DNA of 64,000 bases from contig JAHFRU010000003.1 of NCBI GenBank assembly GCA_023266115.1, positions 129,978-193,977 of the forward strand, in the 5' to 3' direction. Made by a program: the position numbers and the translations under genes. Position 1 is the stretch's first letter. Each line of letters opens with the position of its first letter. Under the pieces are notes generated by a model that did no database searches, was not told the origin of the DNA, and worked only from the letters and a program-made list of their open reading frames with translations. Source of the DNA: Gammaproteobacteria bacterium (GTDB lineage: Bacteria; Pseudomonadota; Gammaproteobacteria; VBWC01). This document shows positions 49,561-59,799 of this stretch, piece by piece.

Positions 49561-50547
49561 TCAGCGCGTAATTCGCCAGCAGTTGTGTATCCGGGGATTG
49601 TGCTCGAAGTCTTTCGGCAAGGTCGCCCGGCTGATATCGGCTATTGTCAGACCCGGCAGCGCATCGCGATCCATGCGGAAGCGGCGCAGGTTGTTGGAGA
49701 AAATCAGCACGCCGTCGCGCGCTAGTAACAGCGCGGTTTTTTGCAGCAACGCGACGTGATCGCGTTGTACATCGAACGTACCTGCCATGCGTTTGGATGT
49801 CGAGAAGCTGGGCGGATCAAGAAAAATCGCACCGTAACGTCGCGACTGGCGCGCGGCCACCTCCAGCCAGTCGATACAATTGGCCTGGATGAAGGTGTGT
49901 GGCTCGCCGGTGTAGCCGTTCAGCGCCATGTTGCGCCGCGCCCAGTCCAGATAGGTGTTGGACATATCGACCGTCGTGGCGGACAGCGCGCCGCCTGCCG
50001 CGGCATACACTGTGGCGCTGCCGGTGTAGGCGAACAGGTTGAGAAAATGGCTGCCCGCGGCCAGCCCGGCGAGCATGCCGCGGGTTGTTCTATGATCCAG
50101 AAACAGCCCGGTATCCAGGTAGTCGTCGAAGTTGACGAGAAAGCGGTGTCCACCTTCGATGACTTCATGGAACCAGCCGGTGGCCGCAAGTTTTTCGTAC
50201 TGGGCGTTGCCCTTCTGCTGACGTCGCACCTTGAGGTAAAGCTGATCGACGGGTACAGCCAGGACCTCTCGTATTGTGCCGACGGCCAGGCCCAGGCGTT
50301 GCCGAGCCTTGTCCGCGTCGACATGCCTGGGCGCCTCGTATTCCTGCACATGCACCCGCCGTTTGCCGTCGGTGCACGCGTAGACGTCGACCGCGATGGC
50401 GTATTCCGGGATATCGGCATCATACAGCCGGAAGCAGTGAATCCGTTCGCGCTTGAGCCAGCGGCCCAGGCGCTTGAGATTCTTGTTCAGCCGGTTGGCG
50501 AACGCGGCAGCGTCGTTATCGGCGCTGCCGGTGTGGGTGGTCTTCAT
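49561..50547 (-). CDS. Stand-alone RlmK-like 23S rRNA methyltransferase
   Basis: 328 residues. It matches the C-terminal (RlmK) half of E. coli RlmKL, which makes m7G2069 in 23S rRNA. NRLNKNLKRLGRWLKRERIHCFRLYDADIPEYAIAVDVY is the start of that domain; FLNLFAYTGSATVYAAAGGA is the SAM motif, and AIFLDPPSFSTSKRM carries the catalytic DPPSFS. The RlmL (THUMP/m2G) half is absent, so this is either a single-activity enzyme or the partner gene lies elsewhere. Convergent with ychJ. Confidence 0.88.
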   Translation of the reverse strand: MKTTHTGSADNDAAAFANRLNKNLKRLGRWLKRERIHCFRLYDADIPEYAIAVDVYACTDGKRRVHVQEYEAPRHVDADKARQRLGLAVGTIREVLAVPVDQLYLKVRRQQKGNAQYEKLAATGWFHEVIEGGHRFLVNFDDYLDTGLFLDHRTTRGMLAGLAAGSHFLNLFAYTGSATVYAAAGGALSATTVDMSNTYLDWARRNMALNGYTGEPHTFIQANCIDWLEVAARQSRRYGAIFLDPPSFSTSKRMAGTFDVQRDHVALLQKTALLLARDGVLIFSNNLRRFRMDRDALPGLTIADISRATLPKDFEHNPRIHNCWRITR

Positions 50548-50684
50548 CGGCTTCAGGAAAATGGCTGACGGTTAACGAAGGTATGTTAAACAGCATACAA
50601 TATCCGGTGCACGGGGGGACCGCGACAATGCTGGTCCGACCGGTTGCAGGTGCCGGTTCATTGCCAGGCAAAAGCAGGGCAGGT

Positions 50685-51068
50685 ATGAAGAACACATTGA
50701 AAGGCGTGCTGCTGTCGGGGCTGGTGTTTCCGGGGCTTGGACAGATCGCGCAGAAATCCTACCGTCGCGGCGTGTTCCTGATGCTTGCGGTAGCGGTCGG
50801 CGTGGTCGCGATGACGACGGTAGCGGTAAAACAGGCCGGCGTGATTTTTCATCAAATCGAGACAGACGGCGGTGTGATCGACATCGAGGCCATTACCGAC
50901 GCTGTCGACCGGATCGCCAATACCACCGACAGCGCGATTATCGACGGTGCGCTGCTGCTGATCGTGGTGTTATGGATTACCGGTGTCATCGATGCCTACC
51001 GCACTGGCAGAAAACTGGACTCCGCCGGGCGTGCACAACGGGCGGTCTCGAGTCGCCGCGGTTGTTAG
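50685..51068 (+). CDS. Small membrane protein, TM2-like
   Basis: 127 residues from ATG 50685 (GGGCAGGT upstream). KNTLKGVLLSGLVFPGLGQIAQKSYRRGVFLMLAVAVGVVAMTTVAV starts with the P-G-x-G-Q turn typical of TM2-like proteins; a second part (SAIIDGALLLIVVLWITGVIDAYRTGRKL) has the DA-Y end. The upstream part of the frame is not likely to be translated. Function unknown. Convergent with ygiQ; only 29 bases separate the stops. Confidence 0.7.
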   Translation: MKNTLKGVLLSGLVFPGLGQIAQKSYRRGVFLMLAVAVGVVAMTTVAVKQAGVIFHQIETDGGVIDIEAITDAVDRIANTTDSAIIDGALLLIVVLWITGVIDAYRTGRKLDSAGRAQRAVSSRRGC

Positions 51069-51097
51069 CCCACGCGCCGATGGTACAAACGGCGGTG

Positions 51098-53293
<2,196 letters not shown>

Positions 53294-53550
53294 GATCTGG
53301 GGCGCGGGTCTGAAGAATGCCTCGGGCGGCGTTCCGGGCGTGCGATCGGGCGCGCATTATAGCACTGTCCGTCCGCGATGGCCCCAGGACCGGCGCCGGC
53401 TGGAAAAGCGGGCGTATAACGCCGCCCCTGCCTTCCGGGCGGGTGACTGGAGCATTCGCGATCCGCCGGTTACACTCTGCTGGTTTTTGAGTTGATTTAA
53501 GCGCCGGGTCGCGGTGGCCGGGGCGAGAGGAATAACCGGAGAGATCGAAC

Positions 53551-54162
53551 GTGGACGACGTGAACGATGTGCAGAGCGGACGGGCCCAGCGCGGACATGG
53601 GCTGGCATTTTTCAATGGCTTTCTAAAGCGTCCCGAGCAGGTGGGTTCCGTGATACCGAGTTCGCGCTTTCTCGAGCGCCGCATCATCGAGGTCGCGGAG
53701 ATCGTTAACGCGCGCCTGGTGGTCGAGCTCGGACCCGGTACCGGCGGCACGACCCAGGCCATACTTGATGCGCTGCCGGAGGATTCGAAGCTGCTCGCGA
53801 TAGAGATCAGCCCCGAGTTCGTCGAACGGCTCAGGGCCAATCCGGACCCGCGTCTGATGGTTCATCGTGGCAGTGCCGAACATATCCGCGAGGCGCTCGC
53901 CATCCACGGTCTGCCCGGCCCGGACGTGGTCATATCCGGCATCCCGTTTTCGACGATGCCGAAATTTCTCGGCAAGCGTGTCATCAGCGCGGTATGGTCG
54001 TCGCTCGATAACGGCGGGCGCTTTGTTGCCTATCAGTTTCGCAGCCGCGTTGCCTCGCTGGGTCAGGAGCTGCTTGGCAAGCCCGACACGACCCTGGAGT
54101 TGCTGAATGTGCCGCCGATGCGCGTCTATCGCTGGCGCAAGCAGGCTGACGCCAGCCGTTAG
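53551..54162 (+). CDS. PmtA-like phospholipid/rRNA-type methyltransferase
   Basis: 203 residues with a GTG start and GGAGAGATCGAAC site. FFNGFLKRPEQVGSVIPSSRFLERRII is the usual N-terminus of bacterial phospholipid N-methyltransferase-like proteins. SAM motif VVELGPGTGGTTQAILDAL, then LAIEISPEFVERLRANPDPRLMVHRGSAEHI, and DVVISGIPFSTMPKFLGKRVISAVWSSLDNGGRFVAYQFRS. The fold is also shared with KsgA-type enzymes. Likely to methylate phosphatidylethanolamine or a similar lipid, but proof is lacking. Confidence 0.75.
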   Translation: MDDVNDVQSGRAQRGHGLAFFNGFLKRPEQVGSVIPSSRFLERRIIEVAEIVNARLVVELGPGTGGTTQAILDALPEDSKLLAIEISPEFVERLRANPDPRLMVHRGSAEHIREALAIHGLPGPDVVISGIPFSTMPKFLGKRVISAVWSSLDNGGRFVAYQFRSRVASLGQELLGKPDTTLELLNVPPMRVYRWRKQADASR

Positions 54163-54234
54163 CACGGACGACGCCCTCCCGTACCGGATGGGCCAGCGCG
54201 CCCGGCCGTCGATTGTGCTCATAATAGATGCAGT

Positions 54235-54490
54235 CCTCGTCCCCGACGATCAGATCGAACGGCCAGGCCCGGTCGATCGAGTCGTCCGTGTTGAAATAGA
54301 CGGTGAAGGTGACGCCCATCGCGCGGATGGTTGCCCCGAACGCCGCCTGCCGGTTCGCAACTCGTCGTCGTTGAGGATGCCGGAGCACTTGCGCAGGCGC
54401 CTGCCCGCGGGCGGGGCCGGCCGGTGGCGAGGATCAGTTCATCAAAAATCCGCGGACCTTGTAATCCCGCCAGCGTATGGCCACAGACAA
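54235..54490 (-). pseudogene. Remnant of circularly permuted type-2 ATP-grasp gene
   Basis: On the minus strand the N-terminus of a circularly permuted ATP-grasp protein can be read in pieces: WRDYKVRGFFDELILATGRPRP, then in another frame LNDDELRTGRR, then in a third AFGATIRAMGVTFTVYFNTDDSIDRAWPFDLI. In intact homologues these form one segment (FYDEL...GRPRP, GITFTVY...IDRAWPFDIIPR). The rest of the gene is gone. It lies next to an Anbu remnant; these two families are usually neighbours. Confidence 0.65.
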
Positions 54491-54663
54491 TATTCCTTCG
54501 GGGGATGGCGGGCCCCTCTTGAAATAAATGGAAACTCGTGCGAATGTGAGTCTGCCATGAACATGAATTATGGTGCATGCGGTCAGCGACGGCGGTGCGA
54601 CACATCGATGCGAAAAAATCCGGAAACCGGTTGCGGCTTTAACGCGAACGACAGCAATAGAAC

Positions 54664-55251
54664 ATGACGTACTGTCTTGCGATTAAAACCAGCGCCGGTA
54701 TCGTGTGCGCCTCGAATGCGCGCACCAACGCGGGTGTCGACAATGTCAACCGCTATAGCAAGATGCATGTGTTTGTCGAGCCGGGACAGCGCGCTTTTGT
54801 GCTGGTTGCCGCCGGTAACCTCGCGACTACGCAGGCCGTTGTGAGCACGCTGCAGCGTGATTTTGATAACCGGCACGCCGAACGAAGTTTACGCACGATG
54901 GATTTCATGTTCGCCGCCGCCGATTATATTGGCAAGCTGAGTTGTGCTGTACAGTCCCGCCACCGTGAATTCAATAAAAAAGCCACTATCGATCCGGGCG
55001 CCAGCTTTGTCCTTGGCGGTCCGATCACCGGTCAGCGGTACGACACGCTGCGGCGCGCGCGGGGTGACGGACTGCGCGGGCGTTTCAGGGTCTGCCGTCT
55101 TTTGCCTGGGAGAAATCGCGGCGGGCAGCCAGTGCATAGCACCATGTATCCAGGGTCAACGTCGATGGACCGGGTGTCCGGACAGATTCCGGAAAGAGTC
55201 CCGGCATCGTCGGGGCGAGTTACCTCAACGTTAGCGGGTGCCATCTCATGA
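54664..55251 (+). pseudogene. Truncated Anbu (proteasome-type protease) gene
   Basis: The first about 122 residues (MTYCLAIKTSAGIVCASNARTNAGVDNVNRYSKMHVF, then RAFVLVAAGNLATTQAVV) match the Anbu/peptidase T1 family, with the Thr2 nucleophile kept. After GGPITGQRY, near 55037, the frame continues 73 codons with no family likeness; Anbu should be about 240-250 residues with a further domain. The 3' half seems lost or replaced. A 195-residue product could still be made; the next gene starts inside its stop. Confidence 0.72.
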
Positions 55252-55799
55252 TAAAGACCAATCGTCTGACTATCAGAAAACTGGGATTTGCAGACTGCCG
55301 CGACTACTACGAGATCTTTGGCAATCCGAACATATCGCGCTATGACGACTTCGATCCGATCAGGGAAGGCGAGTCGCGCGCCAACATTGAGAGGATCATC
55401 GATCATTACAATAAGAATGCCAGCGAGCTCGAATTTGCGGTCGAATATCGCGAAGAGCAAAAGGTCATCGGCGTGCTGGCGCTGTTGATTGAAGACGGCA
55501 CCGTCTATATCGGGTTTCATTTCAACGAGGCCTACCATGGGCGCGGGCTGGCCACCGAGGCGGTGATTGCATTTCTTCCGTGGCTGCACAAGACCTATCA
55601 TCTGCCGATCAAGGCGGTGACCGATCCGGCCAACCAGTCATCGATCCGCGTGCTCGGCAAGCTGGGGTTCCACCTTGAAGAAAAGATCGTGAGGCGCGCC
55701 GGTTCAAGCGTCATCCGGGAGTTGCGGTTCGCCCTGGCCAGGCCGGTCGCTGCCGTCGCGCGCGCCAGAACAGCCAGAAGACTGAAGAGATTTGCATGA
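55248..55799 (+). CDS. GNAT-family N-acetyltransferase (RimJ/RimL-like)
   Basis: 183 residues. TNRLTIRKLGFADCRDYYEIFGNPNISRYDDF is the RimJ-type start; GFHFNEAYHGRGLATEAVIAFLPWLHK carries the acetyl-CoA pyrophosphate loop (QxxGxG form here YHGRGLA), and NQSSIRVLGKLGFHLEE is the last conserved block. Target unknown. Overlaps the Anbu remnant stop. C-terminal about 20 residues are Ala/Arg-rich. Confidence 0.85.
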   Translation: MIKTNRLTIRKLGFADCRDYYEIFGNPNISRYDDFDPIREGESRANIERIIDHYNKNASELEFAVEYREEQKVIGVLALLIEDGTVYIGFHFNEAYHGRGLATEAVIAFLPWLHKTYHLPIKAVTDPANQSSIRVLGKLGFHLEEKIVRRAGSSVIRELRFALARPVAAVARARTARRLKRFA

Positions 55800-55909
55800 T
55801 GTTCGCTGGTTGGCAGAGCGATCTGTGTCTGCCGAACGTGACACGAAGGTACGCGCGGCTGTCCGGCGGGCGGAATGCTGCCGCCGGAGGACGTTGTCAG
55901 CCGCTTACG

Positions 55910-56026
55910 TTACGGCACAAGGCTGGCGATAAAAACGGCGAGGCTGATCACGACGGCGATGCCAAGTATCGAGTGAATGATATCGTTGGCGCGGTAAAGC
56001 TTTTTTTTCGGGTGGTTCTGCTGCAT
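55910..56026 (-). CDS. 38-residue single-span membrane protein
   Basis: ATG 56026 has a near-perfect ribosome site (GGGAGGACCCGGCC). The peptide starts basic (MQQNHPKKKLYRAND), has one helix (IIHSILGIAVVISLAVFIASL) and ends at VP. A family is not recognised. It lies between GNAT and dmeF on the opposite strand. Confidence 0.6.
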   Translation of the reverse strand: MQQNHPKKKLYRANDIIHSILGIAVVISLAVFIASLVP

Positions 56027-56194
56027 GGCCGGGTCCTCCCTTGAACATGTGCCGGGCGCGCGGCTAGCGACACGGCAACGCTGCTGTTCGGATTGACACA
56101 TCTTGGCAATCAACCATTGCGGAAAATCAGTCTAGCATTCCGGCGAGAAATTCCAAGCGCCATCGACGCATTGCGTTAACCTTTTGAATCAATG

Positions 56195-56211
56195 TAGCGT
56201 GTGGCACGCTA
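56195..56211. promoter_or_regulatory. Palindrome upstream of dmeF-like gene, operator candidate
   Basis: TAGCGTG-TGG-CACGCTA is a perfect 7-bp inverted repeat, 48 bases before the start at 56259. A possible -35 (TTGAAT 56184-56189) and -10-like bases (TATAGC 56210-56215) overlap or flank it, though their spacing of 20 is poor. The place suits a repressor site, such as for a metal sensor; no regulator gene is adjacent. Confidence 0.4.
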
Positions 56212-56258
56212 TAGCTATTCTATTCCTGTGGACATTAATGATCGCCAAAGGGAAACAA

Positions 56259-57215
56259 ATGCATATCTACAATCTTGATCAATGGCAACACGTCCACCAC
56301 TTTCATATTGAAGGCACGCAGGGCGAACGCAACACGCGACGTGTCATCGCGCTGACGTTGACGATGATGATCATCGAGATCGGTGCCGGAACAGCGTTTG
56401 GCTCGATGGCGCTGCTGGCCGACGGCTGGCACATGGGAACGCACGCCGCTGCGCTCGGTATTACGGCGTTTGCCTATGCATATGCGCGGCGTCACAAGGA
56501 CAATCCACGATACAGCTTCGGCACCGGTAAGGTCGGTGTGCTGGGTGGTTTTGCCAGTGCCGTAGCGCTTGCCGTGGTTGCGCTGGTGATGGCGCTTGAA
56601 TCCGTGCATCGTTTTTTCGTTCCGGTCGAGATCCATTTCAATCAGGCGATCGGTGTTGCGGTGGTTGGACTGATGGTTAATCTCGTGAGTGCCGTCATGC
56701 TGCACGCCGGCGACGATCATGATCACCATCATCACGAGCACGATGATCATGACGATCACGATCACCAGCATCATCACGATCACAACCTGCGCGCGGCCTA
56801 TCTGCACGTCATTGCCGACGCGCTGACGTCTGTACTGGCGATCGTCGCGCTGCTGACAGGCAAGATGCTCGGCTGGGTATGGATGGACCCGATGATGGGC
56901 ATCGTCGGCGCGATACTGATCACGCGCTGGTCAATCGGCCTGATGCGCGATACCAGTGGCGTATTACTCGACAACGCCAGCGATACAAAGATTGCGGCGA
57001 TCAAAGGGGCGATTGAGGCCGACGCCGACAACCGCGTGACCGATCTGCATATCTGGCAGGTCGGCTCGCACCGCTTTGCCGCGATCGTATCCGTGGTGAC
57101 GCATTTTCCGCAGGCGCCGGAGTACTACAAACGCCTGCTCTCACCGTTCGATGAGCTGGAGCATATTTCGATCGAGGTGAATCATGCGCACGGTGAACCG
57201 TGCATAGTGGCGTGA
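56259..57215 (+). CDS. dmeF: CDF-family divalent metal exporter (DmeF-like)
   Basis: 318 residues from ATG 56259 (AAAGGGAAACAA site). It begins with the DmeF leader (LDQWQHVHHFHIEGTQGERNTRRV), then MALLADGWHMGTHAAALGITAFAY (metal site of helix 2), a very His/Asp-rich cytosolic loop about 176-202 (DDHDHHHHEHDDHDDHDHQH), LHVIADALTSVLAIVALL (helix 5 site) and a C-terminal domain (VTDLHIWQVGSHRFAAIVSV). Probably exports Co2+/Ni2+ or Zn2+. A separate gene from the short CDF at 21963. Confidence 0.9.
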   Translation: MHIYNLDQWQHVHHFHIEGTQGERNTRRVIALTLTMMIIEIGAGTAFGSMALLADGWHMGTHAAALGITAFAYAYARRHKDNPRYSFGTGKVGVLGGFASAVALAVVALVMALESVHRFFVPVEIHFNQAIGVAVVGLMVNLVSAVMLHAGDDHDHHHHEHDDHDDHDHQHHHDHNLRAAYLHVIADALTSVLAIVALLTGKMLGWVWMDPMMGIVGAILITRWSIGLMRDTSGVLLDNASDTKIAAIKGAIEADADNRVTDLHIWQVGSHRFAAIVSVVTHFPQAPEYYKRLLSPFDELEHISIEVNHAHGEPCIVA

Positions 57216-57223
57216 AGGGCGTA

Positions 57224-57246
57224 TCGCCGCTAGTTATTAGCGGCGA
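57224..57246. terminator. Hairpin between convergent genes
   Basis: TCGCCGCTA-GTTAT-TAGCGGCGA is a perfect 9-bp stem with a 5-base loop, located between the stops of the dmeF-like gene (57215) and the minus-strand secreted protein (57253). No T-run follows on either side, so it may slow or end transcription weakly from both directions. Confidence 0.5.
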
Positions 57247-57252
57247 CACCCA

Positions 57253-58230
57253 TCAGCAGCCACCGAACTGCTTGCAGCTGCCGTCGCTCGCGCCGTCGCC
57301 ACCAAATTTTCCGGTCGGGTCCGGGTACGGATCGCCTGGCTGCCAATATATGGAGCCGTGCCAGAATTGCAGCCACGGCTGATTGATGTGATCGAACGCG
57401 CCGCCGACGTAGGTATAGTTCGGGTTCTTGCCGTCATCCGCCCAGCCGGAGATTCTGAAACGGCCGCCGGTCACCACCGACTTGTCGATGTTTTTCGCCA
57501 TGTCGAATTGCAGATTCGTCGGATCGAAGAATGGCGCGTCCGCCGCTGATACGTTCGGTAACCCCAAAGACAACGTATTGACGATCGTCGCCGGGGTATT
57601 CATGTCGTAGTAGGTGCTGTTGCGCATGTCCATCTCAAACCGGGAATTCATACTCTGGCCGCTGGTGGTCTGGACGATCGTCGGCTTGCGATCGAACTTG
57701 TCCTTGATCATGTCCTGTACCATGCCGCCGTCGTCGATTTTCATGCGGAATATGACCTTGGTCGGATCGCCGGTAGCGGTACCGTTGCTATCATTGTGTG
57801 CCAGCGGTTGATAGTGTTCCTCGGGTTTGCCGCCGCTCATGTCGCGGGTGTTAATCTTCCCGGGTGTGCCGTGCTTGGAGTTGATAAACACCTCCATGGA
57901 GAAATTGTCTTTCGGCTCGAGGATCACCTGATGCCAGATATCGCCGTCCACTTCCTGCAGGTACAGCGATTGGCCGGGAATGTAACCGACGTGGTTACGG
58001 ATATCTTTGCCGGAGCCGGGCCCGCCTTGGTCATCGTTACACATATCGGCGCCCTTGGCCCCGCCCGGGCCGCCGCTCGCAAAAATACCGCCCACCCCGC
58101 AGCCGGCGAAAATATCAGCGCCCGGCCGCGGCTGGAAATCCAGCGTCAGGCTAGATGGTATCGGTGCGGCAAAAACAGCCCCCGAAAAGAGGCCAAGTAA
58201 AACTAGCGGTGGCGTTACTTTATATTTCAA
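57253..58230 (-). CDS. Secreted protein of unknown function, TTG start
   Basis: 325 residues. The start codon is TTG at 58230-58228, the only fitting one after an in-frame stop upstream; signal peptide VTPPLVLLGLFSGAVFAAP follows at once. The mature part is Gly/Asp/Asn-rich, with cysteine pairs near both ends (FAGCGVGG, GSCKQFGGC). ILEPKDNFSMEVFINSKHGTPGKIN and TVHTPG-like loops suggest a beta-rich extracellular protein, but no family is recognised. It is followed, on its 5' side, by another short secreted protein gene on the same strand with a hairpin between. Confidence 0.7.
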   Translation of the reverse strand: MKYKVTPPLVLLGLFSGAVFAAPIPSSLTLDFQPRPGADIFAGCGVGGIFASGGPGGAKGADMCNDDQGGPGSGKDIRNHVGYIPGQSLYLQEVDGDIWHQVILEPKDNFSMEVFINSKHGTPGKINTRDMSGGKPEEHYQPLAHNDSNGTATGDPTKVIFRMKIDDGGMVQDMIKDKFDRKPTIVQTTSGQSMNSRFEMDMRNSTYYDMNTPATIVNTLSLGLPNVSAADAPFFDPTNLQFDMAKNIDKSVVTGGRFRISGWADDGKNPNYTYVGGAFDHINQPWLQFWHGSIYWQPGDPYPDPTGKFGGDGASDGSCKQFGGC

Positions 58231-58330
58231 AATAAAAGCCTGGCGTTTGGTAAAGCTGCAGGTATCTCCGGTCTGTTGTCAGTCAACCAGTGCATATGGC
58301 GCCGATAAGCAAAAAGATGACGCTTCGACT

Positions 58331-58368
58331 AATAAGCACAGGAAGGGCGGATTCTTCCTGTGCTTATT
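58331..58368. terminator. Strong 15-bp hairpin
   Basis: AATAAGCACAGGAAG and CTTCCTGTGCTTATT are exact complements around an 8-base loop. It lies 20 bases after the stop of the 84-residue gene (minus strand) and about 100 bases before the 325-residue gene. T-rich text follows only on the plus side. Probably a terminator for the small gene. Confidence 0.65.
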
Positions 58369-58387
58369 ATTGTTTTCACGAATATCG

Positions 58388-58642
58388 CTACGGGACCTGA
58401 CCCAGGCCGAGGTGATTTCCGTTATTGGTGCCGGGTTCTTTCGGCGGACGCGGGCTCGGCAGTTTATCCACGGCAGGCTTCTCAGGCGCTGGCACGATCT
58501 GACCCAGACTCAGGCCATTGGCAAAGCCAATCCCGGTTCCGGGCGTATGAACCGTCGGGTCATTTCCGAATGAATTACCGGCATTGGCGGTACCCGCCAA
58601 CCCCATCGCAGCAATAGCAATAACAGCGAATGTTTTCTTCAT
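58388..58642 (-). CDS. Small secreted Pro/Gly-rich protein
   Basis: 84 residues from ATG 58642 with GGGAGATAACC upstream. Signal peptide MKKTFAVIAIAAMGLAGTANAG; the mature part is about 62 residues, low complexity (HTPGTGIGFANGLSLGQIVPAPEKPAVDKLPSPRPP). No family recognised. Confidence 0.7.
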   Translation of the reverse strand: MKKTFAVIAIAAMGLAGTANAGNSFGNDPTVHTPGTGIGFANGLSLGQIVPAPEKPAVDKLPSPRPPKEPGTNNGNHLGLGQVP

Positions 58643-58959
58643 GGTTATCTCCCAAATTTTGTGAAATCGAAAAAACAATTGTGCTGACGAACGTGGTGTG
58701 CCGGAAAACCCGCGCCACCGGTTTCAGAAGCAATGTCTTCTCGGTTTGGACTAATATTACGGAGAGCATCAAGACAAGATGCTCTCTCCCCACCCTTGCT
58801 GATCTCATGCAAATGTGGTGAGCTCACATCCTTATATCAAGCAAGAACCATTCCCTTTTGTAATTGTATTGCAGAATCAGTCCGGCAGGTAGCGTCCGAC
58901 ATTCGCTGAAGCGGTCGTCTGAATGAATGTGTAAGATATGTCGACAGTCACCTGTCGCC
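58643..58959. other. Intergenic with one hairpin
   Basis: Upstream of the small secreted gene. GAGAGCATC (58762-58770) and GATGCTCTC (58778-58786) form a 9-bp stem with a 7-base loop, about 120 bases ahead of the minus-strand gene; it may be leader structure or an unrelated terminator. No gene seen. Confidence 0.45.
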
Positions 58960-59165
58960 ACACAGGCATGATCTACCCACGCTGTACGTACTTAGTCACT
59001 GTCAGAGGTTTCCTAACACATTGGTTGGCGCTTATCGCAGCTCCCGGTCGTTGTGCCTGCTTGATGGTTCCACAGCTGTCTTTGCCATCCATGGTGATCC
59101 GGATGCCTCGGCTCTGCAGCGCCTTCACAAGCGCGGCATTATCGAATCACTGGCGCAGTAATTCC
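58960..59165 (-). mobile_element. Possible decayed IS3-type transposase fragment
   Basis: On the minus strand a piece reads FDNAALVKALQSRGIRITMDGKDSCGTI after an in-frame stop. The order (DNA..L..RGI.I.MDGK) recalls the integrase core of IS3-family transposases (GIAISMDGKG). Terminal repeats, an ORFA and most of ORFB are absent. Short and weak. Confidence 0.35.
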
Positions 59166-59311
59166 TCGTGACGGAATGACTTTTGTCATTACGCTGTATT
59201 CTGGACACACGTCACCTCTTGCCATGTCAAATACGGCGCTAATGACGGTTCGTGGTGATCAGCGGCGGGAGCTTGCGGGGTTTTCTCAGTCATTACAGGC
59301 AGGAGGGGTAT

Positions 59312-59678
59312 GTGGCAACCGTGACCGTATATGACCAGGCACAGGCCTTTTTGACCAAGGACGGCTCGATCGTCCGCGAGCTGATGCATCCCGTTCGTCA
59401 TGGCAACGCCCGCCAGAGCCTGGCCGAGGCGACCGTGCCGCCGGGAACCCGGACGGTGTTGCACCGCCACGCGCGCAGCGAGGAGTTGTATTACATCGTC
59501 GCAGGCGAGGGCCGGATGTTTCTCGACCATGACACCTTTGCGGTCACTGTCGGTGATTCGATCTGCATACCGCCGGGCACGCCCACATGCGATTGCCGAT
59601 ACCGGTACAGAGGTGCTGCGCCTGCTGTGCTGCTCCGCGCCGGCCTATTCGGACGCCGACACCGAGCTGCTGACATGA
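59312..59678 (+). pseudogene. Cupin-domain protein with a +1 frameshift
   Basis: GTG 59312 has an excellent site (AGGAGGGGTAT). The cupin core is good: TVPPGTRTVLHRHARSEELYYIVAGEGRMFLDHDTFAVTVGDSICIPPGTP. One extra base near 59590 then breaks the frame; reading on in the next frame gives HAIADTGTEVLRLLCCSAPAYSDADTELLT and TGA at 59676-59678, as expected for the family end. In the original frame the tail (TCDCRYRYRG...) makes no sense and stops at 59695. Either a recent mutation or an error in the sequence. Confidence 0.78.
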
Positions 59679-59799
59679 CGTATGGGCGTGTGTGAGAGTA
59701 CGTGAACAATCGGCGCGATTGACCGGCCGGCGCCACGGGCTTTCACCCGGCGGCCAAATCGGCGACAATCCCGGGTCCAGGCGACGCAAGGAACCATCA

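Noticed and set aside
56720-56785. Short tandem repeat of CATGATCAC-type units in dmeF
   Set aside because: This is the His/Asp-rich metal loop of the protein, a normal feature of DmeF-like exporters.
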